Shown: positions 27,182 through 36,959, counted from the first letter of the stretch. The stretch: DNA of 64,000 bases from Pelagerythrobacter aerophilus (GCF_003581645.1 NZ_QXFK01000014.1:606926-670925), one strand, 5' to 3'. Translations and numbers: made by a program. Notes: generated from the sequence alone by a model not told the origin.

Positions 27182-28356
27182 GCGCGGGTGCGGAAGTGAT
27201 CTCGCTCGGCTGCCGCCTCAACATCGCCGAGAGCGAGCGTATCCGCGCCATGCTCGCGGGCGAGCGCGATGTCGTGGTGGTCAATAGCTGCGCGGTCACG
27301 GCGGAGGCGGTCCGCACCACGCGGCAGGCGATCCGCAAGGCGCGCCGCGAGCGGCCGGATGCACGTCTGCTCGTTACCGGCTGCGCGGCGGAAATCGAGC
27401 GCGAACAGCTAGCCGCCATGCCCGAGGTCGACGGGCTGGTCGCGAATACGCGCAAGCTGGACCGGCGGGCCTGGAATGCACCTGAGCGCGCACCGCAGAT
27501 GCCTCTACGCCGTACCCGCGCTTTCGTCGCGGTTCAGAACGGGTGCGATCATAGCTGTACCTTCTGCGTGATCCCTCAAGGCCGTGGACCAAGCCGTTCG
27601 CTGACGATCTCGCAGATCCTCGCCGAAATCGACGGCCACCTGGCACAGGGCGCGCCTGAAGTGGTGCTGACCGGCGTGGACGTGACCTCGTGGGGTCACG
27701 ACCTGCCCGACCGCCCTCCTCTTGGCCGACTCGTACAGGCCATCCTCGATCGCTTTCCCGAGCTCCGCCGTCTGCGGATGTCGTCGCTCGATGGCATCGA
27801 GATCGATCCGCTGCTGTTCGACCTCTTCGCCGGCGAACCGCGGCTTATGCCGCACCTCCACCTCTCGTTGCAGCACGGCAACGACCTGATCCTCAAGCGC
27901 ATGAAGCGCCGTCACTTGCGGGCCGACGCAGTGGAACTGGTCGCGCGGCTCAAGCAGGCCCGTCCCGAGATCGCGATCGGCGCAGACCTGATCGCCGGCT
28001 TCCCGACGGAGGACGAGGCGGCGCACGCCGACAACCTCTCAATCGTGCGCGAGCTGGGCATCGTCCACGGCCACGTGTTCCCCTACTCTCCCCGCCCGGG
28101 CACGCCGGCGGCACGCATGCCGCAAGTGGAGCGCACCGCGGTCAAGGCACGCGCCGCCGAGCTGCGTGCCGAAGTCGTCCGCGCGCGCGATGCCTGGCTG
28201 GACACGCTCGTGCGCACTCAGCAATCGGTACTCGCCGAAAACGACGGCACCGGCTATGCGCCCAACTTCGCGCGCCTCGTCGTGCCGAAAGGCACCGCGA
28301 GCGGCGCGATCGTGACAGTCACCCCCCAGCGACACGAGAAAGGCCTGCTCTCATGA
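27178..28356 (+). CDS. mtaB: tRNA t6A37 methylthiotransferase MtaB
   Basis: A 392-residue radical SAM enzyme that adds a methylthio group to t6A37 of tRNA. The UPF0004 domain has cysteines at about 12, 38 and 69 (SLGCRLN, VNSCAVT, VTGCAA) for one Fe-S cluster. The radical SAM site CDHSCTFC (123-130) binds the second. The C-terminal region lacks an obvious long TRAM extension. The ATG overlaps the dapF stop (ATGA). Confidence 0.94.
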   Translation: MSAGAEVISLGCRLNIAESERIRAMLAGERDVVVVNSCAVTAEAVRTTRQAIRKARRERPDARLLVTGCAAEIEREQLAAMPEVDGLVANTRKLDRRAWNAPERAPQMPLRRTRAFVAVQNGCDHSCTFCVIPQGRGPSRSLTISQILAEIDGHLAQGAPEVVLTGVDVTSWGHDLPDRPPLGRLVQAILDRFPELRRLRMSSLDGIEIDPLLFDLFAGEPRLMPHLHLSLQHGNDLILKRMKRRHLRADAVELVARLKQARPEIAIGADLIAGFPTEDEAAHADNLSIVRELGIVHGHVFPYSPRPGTPAARMPQVERTAVKARAAELRAEVVRARDAWLDTLVRTQQSVLAENDGTGYAPNFARLVVPKGTASGAIVTVTPQRHEKGLLS

Positions 28357-29276
28357 GCGAGACGAGCTGGAGCGAGCGGCTCTTCGGCGGCTTCCGCAAG
28401 ACCTCCGAACGTCTTTCGACCAATCTCACCGGCGTGGTCGGCACCTCGCGCCTCGACGACGCCACACTCGACGACGTCGAAGATGCGCTGATCCTCTCGG
28501 ATCTCGGCCCCTCCGCCGCGGCCCGCATTCGCGCACGGCTGGCAGAGAAACGCTTCGGCCTCGAGATCTCCGAGCGCGAACTGAAGGAGGCGGTCGCCGA
28601 GGAAATTGCAGCGATCCTGCGCCCCGTGGCCAAACCGCTCGAGATCGTCGCCTTCCCGCGCCCCCAGGTGATCCTGGTGATCGGCGTCAACGGCAGCGGT
28701 AAGACGACCACCATCGCCAAGCTCGCGCACTGGTTTCAGGAGGAGGACTACGGTGTCATGCTGGCGGCCGGCGACACGTTCCGCGCGGCGGCGATCGGCC
28801 AGCTCGCCACCTGGGCCGAACGGATCGGCGCGCCGATCGTACGCGGCCCGGAGGGCGGCGACCCGGCCTCGATCGTGTTCGATGGGGTCAAGGCGGCGAC
28901 TGAACAAGGCATCGACGCGCTGGTCGTCGACACCGCCGGCCGGCTGCAGAACAAGCGCGAACTGATGGACGAACTGGCGAAGATCCGCCGGGTGCTCGGC
29001 CGCCTCAATCCCGAAGCGCCGCACGATGTGGTGCTCGTGCTCGATGCGACCAATGGGCAGAACGCGCTCAGCCAGATCGATGTGTTCAAGGAAGTCGCGG
29101 GCGTGACCGGCCTCATCATGACCAAGCTCGACGGCACCGCGCGTGGCGGCGTACTGGTCGCCGCGGCCGAGCAATACGGCCTGCCGATCCACGCGATCGG
29201 CGTGGGCGAGAAGATCGACGACCTGCGTCCGTTCGACCCCGACCTCGTTGCGCGTGTGATTGCGGGAGTGGCGTGA
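28353..29276 (+). CDS. ftsY: Signal recognition particle receptor FtsY
   Basis: A 307-residue GTPase receiving SRP-ribosome complexes at the membrane. It has a short N domain, then the G domain with GVNGSGKTTT (111-120), DTAGRLQ (193-199) and TKLD (257-260). It lacks the long acidic A domain of E. coli, as usual for alphaproteobacteria. The ATG overlaps the mtaB stop. Confidence 0.97.
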   Translation: MSETSWSERLFGGFRKTSERLSTNLTGVVGTSRLDDATLDDVEDALILSDLGPSAAARIRARLAEKRFGLEISERELKEAVAEEIAAILRPVAKPLEIVAFPRPQVILVIGVNGSGKTTTIAKLAHWFQEEDYGVMLAAGDTFRAAAIGQLATWAERIGAPIVRGPEGGDPASIVFDGVKAATEQGIDALVVDTAGRLQNKRELMDELAKIRRVLGRLNPEAPHDVVLVLDATNGQNALSQIDVFKEVAGVTGLIMTKLDGTARGGVLVAAAEQYGLPIHAIGVGEKIDDLRPFDPDLVARVIAGVA

Positions 29277-29917
29277 TGGCGGGCGATACGAAGCCGAAGA
29301 GCGGCTGGCTCAACATTCTGGTCGATTACGGGCCGCTGCTCGTCTTCCTCGGTACCTACAAGTTCTATGCGCCCGATGAATCGAGCCCGCTGGGCGAGAT
29401 CGCGGCAGTCATCCGCGGCACGGTCGCGTTCATGGTCGCGGCGGTGGTCGCCCTGGCCTTCTCTAAATGGAAGTTCGGCCGCATCTCGCCGATGCTCTGG
29501 CTCTCGACAGCAATGATCGTAGGCTTCGGCGCGCTGACCATCTGGCTGCGCGACGAAAGCTTCATCCAGATCAAGCCGACCGTGATCTACGTCCTCTTCG
29601 GCCTCGCGTTGATCATCGGTTGGCTGCGCGGACGCGCCTTGCTCGAGATCCTTCTCGGCGCCGCGTTCGAGGGGCTGGACGAGCAAGGCTGGCTCAAGCT
29701 CTCGCGCAACTGGGGCCTGTTCTTCTTTGCCCTCGCCGTGCTCAACGAAGCGCTGCGCGCGACGCTGTCGTTCGAAAGCTGGCTCTGGGCCAAGCTCTGG
29801 GTGTTCCTGCCGCTAAGCTTCCTCTTCACCTTCACGCAGATCCCGATGCTGCTGCGGCACGGGTTGGCAACGGAAGGGGTGAAGGAGGAAGAACAGACCC
29901 CGCCGCCGACAGCCTGA
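29276..29917 (+). CDS. yciB: Inner membrane protein YciB (septation protein A family)
   Basis: A 213-residue multi-pass protein with the family start NILVDYGPLLVFLGTYKFY and five to six hydrophobic helices. YciB/IspZ proteins are linked to intracellular septation and envelope maintenance. I chose the ATG at 29276, touching the ftsY stop, with GGGAG about 8 bases upstream; a GTG one codon earlier is also in frame. Confidence 0.92.
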   Translation: MAGDTKPKSGWLNILVDYGPLLVFLGTYKFYAPDESSPLGEIAAVIRGTVAFMVAAVVALAFSKWKFGRISPMLWLSTAMIVGFGALTIWLRDESFIQIKPTVIYVLFGLALIIGWLRGRALLEILLGAAFEGLDEQGWLKLSRNWGLFFFALAVLNEALRATLSFESWLWAKLWVFLPLSFLFTFTQIPMLLRHGLATEGVKEEEQTPPPTA

Positions 29918-29944
29918 CGAGTAGGTCTCCGACCAACAAGGCCA

Positions 29945-29960
29945 TCCCAGTGAACTGGGA
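29945..29960. repeat. Small palindrome between convergent yciB and kup
   Basis: TCCCAG-TGAA-CTGGGA forms a 6-bp stem with a 4-base loop. It shares the CATCCCAG...CTGGGA core with the paired repeats at 33.05-33.13 kb and could be a REP-like unit or a bidirectional terminator. Confidence 0.45.
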
Positions 29961-29990
29961 GACGGCGTATAGCCGGGCCGACTGCCGCCC

Positions 29991-31922
29991 TCAGATCTCG
30001 ACCTGGCTGCCCAGCTCGACCACGCGGTTGGAAGGCAGGCGGAAGAACTCCATCGCGGTCGCGGCGTTGCGCAGCATCCACGAGAAGATCTTTTCGCGCC
30101 AGATCATCATGCTCGGGTTCTTCGAGGGCAGCAGCGTCTGGCGGCTGAGGAAGAAGCTCGTCTGCATCATGTCGAAGTCGCCGCCGCAGTGGTGGACCTT
30201 CTTGAGCGCCGCCGGCACGTCGGTCTCCTCCATGAACCCATAGCGCAGCACCATGCGGTAGAAGCCGTCGCCCAGATCGTCGAACTGGGTCCGGAACTCG
30301 GAATCGACGTAAGGCTCTTCCGCGATTTCGACGGTCAGGATCACCACGCGCTCGTGCAGCACCTTGTTGTGCTTGATGTTGTGGAGCAGTGCGGAGGGTA
30401 CGCCAGCGGTCGCCGAGGCCATGAAGATCGCCGTGCCCGGCACGCGGATCGCGCTGTTCATCGCGGACTTGGCGAAGATCTCGATCGGCAGCGCCACCTC
30501 GCTCATCCGGTCGCGCATCAGCTTGCGTCCGCGCGCCCATGTGGTGAGGAAGGTGAAGGCGATCGCGCCCACCAGCAGCGGGAACCAGCCGCCGTCGGGC
30601 ACCTTGGGCAAGTTCGCGCCGAAGAAGGCACCGTCGACGAGGAAGAACACAGCCGCGATCGGAATCGCCATCCAGAGCTTCCAACGCCAGACGGCGACGA
30701 ACAGCACGGCCATGAGACAGGTGTCGATCAGCATCGCGCCGGTCACCGCGATGCCGTAGGCACTCGCAAGGTTCGAGGAGTTCTGGAAGGTCAGCACGAG
30801 CAGGATCACCGCGACCATCAACACCCAGTTGACAAACGGAATGTAGATCTGCCCGTGTTCGGTTTCGCTGGTGTGAAGGATCGACAGACGCGGCACGAAA
30901 CCGAGCTGGATCGCCTGGTGCGTGACCGAGAACGCCCCCGATATGACTGCCTGACTGGCGATGAAGGTGGCACATGTGGCGAGGATCACCAGCGGCAAGC
31001 GATAGATCTCAGGCGCCATAAGGAAGAAGGGGTTGCGGATCGCGTCCGCCGCCGCGGCAGCCTCGAGATTGAGGATCATCGCCGCCTGGCCGAAATAGTT
31101 GAGGAGCAGGCACGGCATGACGAAACCGAACCAGCTCAATCGCAGCGCACCGCGACCGAAATGCCCCATGTCGGAATAAAGCGCTTCGGCCCCGGTTACC
31201 GCGAGCACGACCGAGCCCAGCGCGAGAAAACCGAGCAGCTTGTCGGTCATGAAGAACTGCACCGCATACCACGGGTTCAGCGCAACCAGGACACCCGGAT
31301 TCTGCACGATATGTATCAGGCCAAGGATCGCGAGAACGGAGAAGTAGATGACCATCACCGGCGCGAAAAGCGTGCCTACTTTGGCCGTTCCGCGTCGCTG
31401 GAGGAGAAACAGCCCGATGAGAAGCACGAGCGCGATCGGGATGACGATCGGCTGGAGATCCTCCTCGACCGTGGTCAAGCCCTCGACGGCGGAAAGCACC
31501 GACACTGCCGGCGTGATCATACTGTCGCCATAGAACAGCGCCGTGGCGAAGACACCGAGCATCACGGCGATCCAGCCGTAACCGGTTCGTCCGATACGGC
31601 TCGATATGAGCGCCACGAGCGCAAGCGTGCCGCCCTGGCCCTTGTTGTCCGCCCGCATCAGAATGGTGACGTACTGGAGCGACACGATGATTGTCATCGC
31701 CCAGAAGATCAGGCTCATCACCCCCAACAGATGCAGGGTATCGAGCGCGAGCTTGTGAGGCCCGACAAAAGTTTCGCGAAAGGCATAGATCGGGCTGGTC
31801 CCGATATCGCCGAAGACGATCCCGACCGCGCCGACCGCCAGCGCCACTTTCGGACTCCCGCGGTTCCCTTGTGGATTACCGCCTTCCACCGGGCCGTCCC
31901 GATCCAAGGAAAGTTCGCTCAT
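29991..31922 (-). CDS. kup: Low-affinity potassium transporter Kup
   Basis: A 643-residue KUP/HAK/KT family K+ importer with about 12 membrane helices and a C-terminal cytoplasmic domain (about 480-643). Family signatures include [16 protein letters not shown] near residue 37 and [20 protein letters not shown] near 135. The ATG at 31922 gives an N-terminus of usual size; the open frame reaches 32018 upstream. It lies 111 bases after the ccm operon on the same strand. Confidence 0.95.
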   Translation of the reverse strand: MSELSLDRDGPVEGGNPQGNRGSPKVALAVGAVGIVFGDIGTSPIYAFRETFVGPHKLALDTLHLLGVMSLIFWAMTIIVSLQYVTILMRADNKGQGGTLALVALISSRIGRTGYGWIAVMLGVFATALFYGDSMITPAVSVLSAVEGLTTVEEDLQPIVIPIALVLLIGLFLLQRRGTAKVGTLFAPVMVIYFSVLAILGLIHIVQNPGVLVALNPWYAVQFFMTDKLLGFLALGSVVLAVTGAEALYSDMGHFGRGALRLSWFGFVMPCLLLNYFGQAAMILNLEAAAAADAIRNPFFLMAPEIYRLPLVILATCATFIASQAVISGAFSVTHQAIQLGFVPRLSILHTSETEHGQIYIPFVNWVLMVAVILLVLTFQNSSNLASAYGIAVTGAMLIDTCLMAVLFVAVWRWKLWMAIPIAAVFFLVDGAFFGANLPKVPDGGWFPLLVGAIAFTFLTTWARGRKLMRDRMSEVALPIEIFAKSAMNSAIRVPGTAIFMASATAGVPSALLHNIKHNKVLHERVVILTVEIAEEPYVDSEFRTQFDDLGDGFYRMVLRYGFMEETDVPAALKKVHHCGGDFDMMQTSFFLSRQTLLPSKNPSMMIWREKIFSWMLRNAATAMEFFRLPSNRVVELGSQVEI

Positions 31923-32033
31923 AGAAACGGCATTCCCATATGCATTCCGGCGCTGCCTTTGAATGCGGCCTAGTGCAGGGCGGCGGCGCTTAGCACCCTC
32001 CTTTCGCAGGTGCAACATGCACCGCGCGAGCGC

Positions 32034-32666
32034 CTACTGCGCCTCCACCGCGGCGATCAGCGCATCGAGCCTCTCCAGCCTCTCGCGCATCGACGGGACC
32101 CACTCGGCACCCTCCGGCGCATCGGCGATCGTTTGCGCCCACAAATCCCGCGTATCGTACGCGCGGCCCGCGCGCAGCAGGGCGAGCCCGTGGAAGTATG
32201 GGGCGGCTGGATGCCCGGGCGCGGCCTGCTCCGCGCGGGCATAGGCGTAAAGGGCTGCCGGCGTGAGATTTCCGTCCGCATGCTCCACCAGCGCGTTGCC
32301 GAGCGCGACCCACGCTTCGGCATGGCCGGGGTTTTCGCGCACGACGCCGCGCAGCATCTGCGCCGCGTCGGCATATTGTCCACGCCGCGCGAAGCCGTCG
32401 GAGACGAGGACGAAGTCGCTGGCCTGCATCGTGGAATCGAACATGGCGCGTCGCGCCTCGATCATAGCTGCGCTGGCCTCGCTCGCTTCCGGCACCGCCG
32501 CCTTGGGCGCCGCGGGCATGTCCAGGTTCGCCTGAAGGGCATAGCCCGCCAGTCCGAACAGCAGTGCCGCGCCGAAGGCTGCCCAGGCCGCACGCGGCAG
32601 GCGCAGCGCGAACGCCGCGATCAGGAACATTGCGCCCGCCAGCACGATTGCGGGAAGCCAGCTCAT
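32034..32666 (-). CDS. CcmI/CycH-like tetratricopeptide protein (short form)
   Basis: A 210-residue protein with two N-terminal hydrophobic helices (about 3-18 and 25-42), a linker, and TPR-like repeats (GQYADAAQMLRGVVRENPGH, then WVALGNALVEHADG). In CcmI such domains hold apocytochrome c for the heme ligation complex. It is shorter than full CcmI. The ATG overlaps the ccmH stop, making it the last gene of the ccm operon. Confidence 0.82.
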   Translation of the reverse strand: MSWLPAIVLAGAMFLIAAFALRLPRAAWAAFGAALLFGLAGYALQANLDMPAAPKAAVPEASEASAAMIEARRAMFDSTMQASDFVLVSDGFARRGQYADAAQMLRGVVRENPGHAEAWVALGNALVEHADGNLTPAALYAYARAEQAAPGHPAAPYFHGLALLRAGRAYDTRDLWAQTIADAPEGAEWVPSMRERLERLDALIAAVEAQ

Positions 32667-33058
32667 CGCACTCTCCGCAGGCGTCGCCACAAAATCGCCC
32701 CCGCCCCTGCAAGCAACAGCAGCGGAATCGCGAACAGCGGCCACGTGGCCTCGCTCACCACCGGCGCGTAGCTGACATAGTCGCCATAGCGCTCGACCAG
32801 CCAGGTGCGGATCGCCTCCGGCTCTTCACCCGCGGCGATCCGGGTGCGGACCTGATGGCGCATATCGCCGGCCATCGCGGCGTCGCTGTCGGCGATCGAC
32901 TGGCTCTGGCATGTGAGACAGCGCAGCGTCTCCATCAGCGCTTGTGCTTCCGCTTCCTTCGCGGGATCCTCGAGCTGCCGATAGGCGTAAGGTGCGGGCG
33001 GAAGCGATTGCTGCGCAGTGAGAGGCTGCGCCATCAAGCCAAACAAAAACAACGTCAT
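32663..33058 (-). CDS. ccmH: Cytochrome c maturation protein CcmH
   Basis: A thiol-reductant of about 131 residues that prepares apocytochrome c for heme attachment. The family motif LRCLTCQ is at about residues 46-52, and a C-terminal membrane anchor (PLFAIPLLLLAGAGAILW) is present. The start is odd: the candidate ATGs at 33058 and 33082 both lie in a palindromic repeat, and the signal peptide MTLFLFGLMAQPLTAQQ begins at its edge. The repeat may have displaced the ancestral start. Confidence 0.88.
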   Translation of the reverse strand: MTLFLFGLMAQPLTAQQSLPPAPYAYRQLEDPAKEAEAQALMETLRCLTCQSQSIADSDAAMAGDMRHQVRTRIAAGEEPEAIRTWLVERYGDYVSYAPVVSEATWPLFAIPLLLLAGAGAILWRRLRRVR

Positions 33059-33131
33059 CCCAGCGAAAGCTGGGACCGTCATCCACAAGCTCCGAAGGCG
33101 CGGCACGCGACCCCAGTTTTCGCTGGGGCGA
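33053..33131. repeat. Pair of inverted REP-like palindromes between ccmG and ccmH
   Basis: Unit 1 is TCCCAGC-GAAA-GCTGGGA (33058-33075) flanked by CGTCA and CCGTCAT. Unit 2 (33111-33128) reads CCCCAGCGAAAACTGGGG on the minus strand with CGTCG before it. The two copies are in opposite orientation, 35 bases apart, like a BIME. Unit 1 supplies both possible ccmH ATGs. Confidence 0.7.
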
Positions 33132-33156
33132 CGGGTAAGGAGAAGGCGGGTCGGGC

Positions 33157-33684
33157 TCACTTCCCCGCCTCCCGCAGCTTCTCCAGCAGAAGCGGCACGT
33201 GCTCGGCGCGGATATCGCCGATGTGCTGGTAGCGGATCACCCCCTCGCCATCGATCACGAACGTCTCCGGCACGCCCGAGGACCCGATCGCGAGCTGGAC
33301 CTGCGAGAGATCGTCCGCACCGATGCGTGCGTAAGGATTGCCGTGGCGCGCCAGGAAGGCCGCGACATCCTCCGGCCGATCGCGGATGGCGATGCCGACG
33401 ATCTCGACGCCCTCCTGCTTCAACCGCTCGAGTTGCGGCGCCTCGGCGATGCATGGCAGGCACCAGCTCGCCCAGACATTCAGCAGGCGTGGCTTGCCGC
33501 CTTTGAGATCGGCCGTCGAGACACCAGACGTTCCCTCGGCCGCGGGGGGCAGCTCGAACTCGGGCAGCGGCTTGCCGACCATTGCGCTCGGCACGAGGTC
33601 GTCCTTCGGCTGCGTGAGCTGGTATGCCGCCACGCCGAGAAAACCAGCGAAAAGCAGCAAGGGAATCCACCACCACCAGCGCAT
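33157..33684 (-). CDS. ccmG: Thiol:disulfide interchange protein CcmG (DsbE family)
   Basis: A 175-residue membrane-anchored periplasmic thioredoxin. The anchor is at residues 4-20, and the active site WCLPC (Cys75, Cys78) sits after LLNVWAS. The cis-Pro region is GVPETFVID. It reduces CcmH/apocytochrome c. The ATG overlaps the ccmF stop by 1 base (TGATG). Confidence 0.95.
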   Translation of the reverse strand: MRWWWWIPLLLFAGFLGVAAYQLTQPKDDLVPSAMVGKPLPEFELPPAAEGTSGVSTADLKGGKPRLLNVWASWCLPCIAEAPQLERLKQEGVEIVGIAIRDRPEDVAAFLARHGNPYARIGADDLSQVQLAIGSSGVPETFVIDGEGVIRYQHIGDIRAEHVPLLLEKLREAGK

Positions 33685-35630
33685 CAGACCGCCTCCTCCG
33701 CGCGCCGCTCCGCGATCCGCGCACGAACTGCGCGGCGCCGAAGATCGTCGATCACCCGCCCGATCAGCGCGAGCGCGCCGCCCAGGGCCACCAGCATGCC
33801 GCCATACCAGATGAAGGTCACGAACGGCTTCCACCACAGGCGCAACTGCCAGCGTCCGGCGCCGGCATCGCTGCCGACCACGGCGTAGAGCTGACCATTC
33901 CAGCGCGTCGCCAGTGCGCTTTCCGTCGTTTCCTGTGGCGGCGCCCAGAAGCTGCGCGATTGCGGATCGAGTGCGATCGGATCGCCACCAGCATAGCTGG
34001 CCAGCAGGTGCCCTTCGATTGCCGTCCAGTTCGGGCCGGCTGCGGGCAGCACTTCGGAAAGCGTCACGTCCCACGGGCCCACTCGCGCCGTATCGCCGAC
34101 GGCGATTGCGGCCAGCCGTTCCTCGGAAAAGGCGCTCTCGCTCGCCATGCCGAACAGCGCGACCGCGAGCCCGAAGTGCGCGATCACCATGCCCCACACC
34201 GCCAGCGGCACACGCGTGAGCCGCCGACCGCGCAGCGGCAGGAAACTGGCGACGGCGAGCCCGACCGCGAGCGCGAGGCCGAGCAGCGGCAGAACGCCCG
34301 CCTCCCCCAGCGCCAGCGCTGCGACGAGCGCCGCCAGCATGATCACAGCGATCAGGATCAGCGGGCGCTGAATGCGCCCAATCGAATCGCCGCGCCAACG
34401 CAGCAGTGGACCGACCGTCATTACCAGCAGCATGGGTACGACGAAGATCGCTCCCATCGGGTTGAAGTATGGTGGTCCCACCGACACGCGCACGTCGAAG
34501 GCCTCGGTCAGCAGCGGGTAGAGAGTGCCGAACAGCACGATGGCGAGGACCGCGCTCAGCATCACGTTGTTGAACACCAGCGCGCCCTCGCGGCTGGTGA
34601 TGGAGAAGCGCTGCCCTTCGGTCACGGTACCCGCCCGCAGTGCGAACAGCGCCAGCGCCCCCCCGATATAGAGCGTCAGCAGCACGAGGATGAAGCTGCC
34701 GCGTTCGGGATCGACGGCAAAGGCGTGAACGCTGGTAAGGATGCCGGAGCGGACCAGGAACGTGCCGACCATGCTCATCGAGAAGGCAACGACGCCGAGC
34801 ATGATCGTCCACGCCCGCAGCGCGTCGCGCGCGGCAAGAACGCTCGCCGAATGGAGCAGCGCGGTCGCCGCGAGCCACGGCATGAGCGAAGCGTTCTCGA
34901 CCGGGTCCCAGAACCACCATCCGCCCCAGCCGAGCTCGTAATAGGCCCAGTAGGAACCGGCGGTAATGCCGAGGGTGAGGAACACCCAGGCGCCGAGCAC
35001 CCAGGGGCGCATCACGCGCGCGAACTCGGGCGTCACCTGCCGTGTCAGCAGCGCGCCGACCGCGAAACTGAACGCCACCGAGAGCCCGACGTAGCCGAAG
35101 TAGAGCGTCGGCGGATGGAACGCGAGGCCGATGTCCTGCAGCAGCGGGTTGAGTCCAAGACCTTCGGCCGCAGGCTGCGGCAGCCGTTCGAACGGGTTCG
35201 AGCTGACGATCAGGAAGGCATAGAAGCCCAGCCCCACGAAGGCCTGCGCTGCCAGGGTGGCAAGCATGGTCTTCTCGGGCAGGCGCCGCTCGATCAGGGC
35301 GATCAGCGCGCCCGACAACGCCATGACGGCGACCCACAGCAGCATCGAACCTTCGTGGTTGCCCCATGCCCCGGCGAGCTTGAAGATCATCGGCTTGGCA
35401 GAATGTGAGTTGGCGGCGACGAGCTTCACCGACAGGTCGGTGATCGCGAACAGCCACAGCAGCATCACGAAGCCGATGGCGCAGGCGAGACCCTGGACCA
35501 CCGCCGCCGGCCGCACCAGCGCCGCAACAGCCTCCCCGCCCGGTCGCAGCGCCCTCGTCCCGGCATAGAGCTGCAACGCCGCCAGCGCGGCCGCCAGCCA
35601 CAGGGCAGCCAGGCCGAGTTCGGCAATCAC
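33684..35630 (-). CDS. ccmF: Heme lyase subunit CcmF
   Basis: A 648-residue polytopic membrane protein that receives heme from CcmE and ligates it to apocytochrome c. The WWD domain is clear (GWGGWWFWDPVENASLMPWL, near residue 235), as are family stretches such as WGNHEGSMLLW. I chose the GTG start at 35630, overlapping the ccmE stop as GTGA. Length is as expected. Confidence 0.95.
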   Translation of the reverse strand: MIAELGLAALWLAAALAALQLYAGTRALRPGGEAVAALVRPAAVVQGLACAIGFVMLLWLFAITDLSVKLVAANSHSAKPMIFKLAGAWGNHEGSMLLWVAVMALSGALIALIERRLPEKTMLATLAAQAFVGLGFYAFLIVSSNPFERLPQPAAEGLGLNPLLQDIGLAFHPPTLYFGYVGLSVAFSFAVGALLTRQVTPEFARVMRPWVLGAWVFLTLGITAGSYWAYYELGWGGWWFWDPVENASLMPWLAATALLHSASVLAARDALRAWTIMLGVVAFSMSMVGTFLVRSGILTSVHAFAVDPERGSFILVLLTLYIGGALALFALRAGTVTEGQRFSITSREGALVFNNVMLSAVLAIVLFGTLYPLLTEAFDVRVSVGPPYFNPMGAIFVVPMLLVMTVGPLLRWRGDSIGRIQRPLILIAVIMLAALVAALALGEAGVLPLLGLALAVGLAVASFLPLRGRRLTRVPLAVWGMVIAHFGLAVALFGMASESAFSEERLAAIAVGDTARVGPWDVTLSEVLPAAGPNWTAIEGHLLASYAGGDPIALDPQSRSFWAPPQETTESALATRWNGQLYAVVGSDAGAGRWQLRLWWKPFVTFIWYGGMLVALGGALALIGRVIDDLRRRAVRARIAERRAEEAV

Positions 35631-36091
35631 GCGCCCTCCTCGGTCTCGGCGACGACTTCGCGCTTCTGGTGTTCGGTCATCTCTTGCAGCTCGCGCGGCA
35701 CGTAGTTCTCGTCGTGTTTGGCGAGCAGGTTGTCGGCAAGGAACGTACCGTCCGGTCCGAGCCGCCCTTCGGCGACCACGCCCGAACCCTCGACGAACAG
35801 GTCGGGCAGGATCCCGGCGAACCGCACCGGCACCCGCGCCTTGCCGTCCCCGACGACGAAGGCGACAGTCACGCCATCGGGCAGCGTGCGAATCGAACCT
35901 TCCTCGACCATACCGCCAAGCCGCACCGCGCGGTCCGGCGCGGGCGGTTCGGCCACCATCTGCTCCGGCACGTAGAAATAGCTCGCCTGGCTGCGCAGCG
36001 CCCAGGCGGCGAGCAAGCCTGCAGCAACCAGCGCGACGAGCGCGATGACGACCAGTACGAGCCGCTGGTGCTTCGGTTTGAGCGTGCTCAC
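35627..36091 (-). CDS. ccmE: Heme chaperone CcmE
   Basis: A 154-residue protein with one N-terminal membrane helix (about 10-30) and an OB-fold. The covalent heme ligand His126 and Tyr130 are in the motif LAKHDENYVP. The start is a GTG overlapping the ccmD stop as GTGA; GAGG lies about 10 bases upstream. Confidence 0.95.
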   Translation of the reverse strand: MSTLKPKHQRLVLVVIALVALVAAGLLAAWALRSQASYFYVPEQMVAEPPAPDRAVRLGGMVEEGSIRTLPDGVTVAFVVGDGKARVPVRFAGILPDLFVEGSGVVAEGRLGPDGTFLADNLLAKHDENYVPRELQEMTEHQKREVVAETEEGA

Positions 36092-36228
36092 TTGCGGCGC
36101 GCCTCCTCACGGCGGCGTTCGGCACGCTTCATGTCCCACCACGCCCAGACGACCAGCGCCAGCGTCGCCACGATCCCGACAGCATAGGCCGCGATCACGA
36201 AGTCCCATTGGTCGAGAGCCTCACGCAT
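36088..36228 (-). CDS. ccmD: Heme exporter protein CcmD
   Basis: A 46-residue protein: MREALDQWDFVIAAYAVGIV, then a hydrophobic stretch ending WAWWD, then a very basic tail (KRAERRREEARRK). One membrane helix plus a basic cytoplasmic tail is the CcmD pattern; it helps release holo-CcmE from CcmABC. Its ATG overlaps the ccmC stop by 1 base and its stop overlaps ccmE by 4. Confidence 0.88.
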   Translation of the reverse strand: MREALDQWDFVIAAYAVGIVATLALVVWAWWDMKRAERRREEARRK

Positions 36229-36959
36229 CAGGCAGCCTCGCTCGCCTTGCGCCGCAACCGCGCCTCAGCCTGGATGTCGCCGAGCAGCGCCCGCATCCGC
36301 GCAAGTACGATCCCGCCGAAGATCAGCGAGAAGCCGAGCACCGCGACGAGCAGCGGCACGAGAAACTCGGCGTCGATCGCGCTCTTGCCCGCAGTGATGC
36401 TGGGCGGCTGGTGGAGCGAGTTCCACCACACGACCGAGCGGTTGACGATCGGTATGTTGATCGCGCCGACGAGGCCGAAGATCGCCGGAATCCGGCTCGA
36501 CCCGCCTTCGCGCGCGACCGCCTGCGCCAGCGCGATATAGCCGAAGTAGAGGAACAGCAGCACCAGCATCGAAGTGAGCCGCCCGTCCCACACCCACCAG
36601 GTGCCCCAGGTCGGCCGGCCCCAGATCGATCCGGTGACGAGACAAACCGCCGTGAACACCATCCCGGGCACCGCTGCCGCGCGCGCCGCGAGGTCCGCAA
36701 GCGGATGGCGCCAGACGAGATAGGCGGCGCTGGCGATCGCGATCGCGGTCCAGCCGCCCATGCCGAGCCAGGCGGTCGGGACGTGGAGGAACAGGATGCG
36801 CACCGTCTCGCCCATCAGCCGGTCGGGCGGCACCACGAACAGGCCCCAGGCCAGCGCAGCACCCGCAAGCACGAGCCCACCGATGAGCAGCAGCGGGGTC
36901 AACCAGCGCGCGAGCGACAGGAACCTCTTGGGATTGGCGAAGCCGTGCATCGATGACAT
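36228..36959 (-). CDS. ccmC: Heme transporter subunit CcmC
   Basis: A 243-residue six-helix membrane protein that loads heme onto CcmE. The tryptophan-rich WWD motif is GTWWVWDGRLTSML near residue 120; likely heme-ligand histidines flank it (LFLHVPTAW and SLHQPP). The start is uncertain between 36959 and 36950. First visible gene of the ccm operon: ccmA and ccmB are not adjacent. Confidence 0.92.
   Translation of the reverse strand: MSSMHGFANPKRFLSLARWLTPLLLIGGLVLAGAALAWGLFVVPPDRLMGETVRILFLHVPTAWLGMGGWTAIAIASAAYLVWRHPLADLAARAAAVPGMVFTAVCLVTGSIWGRPTWGTWWVWDGRLTSMLVLLFLYFGYIALAQAVAREGGSSRIPAIFGLVGAINIPIVNRSVVWWNSLHQPPSITAGKSAIDAEFLVPLLVAVLGFSLIFGGIVLARMRALLGDIQAEARLRRKASEAA

Noticed and set aside
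30189..31973. A 594-codon plus-strand frame antisense to kup
   Set aside because: Same mirror effect; charged low-complexity product without family features.
33624..35408. A 594-codon plus-strand frame antisense to ccmF
   Set aside because: Composition rich in Arg, His, Gln and Glu with no motif; mirror frame of a membrane protein gene.
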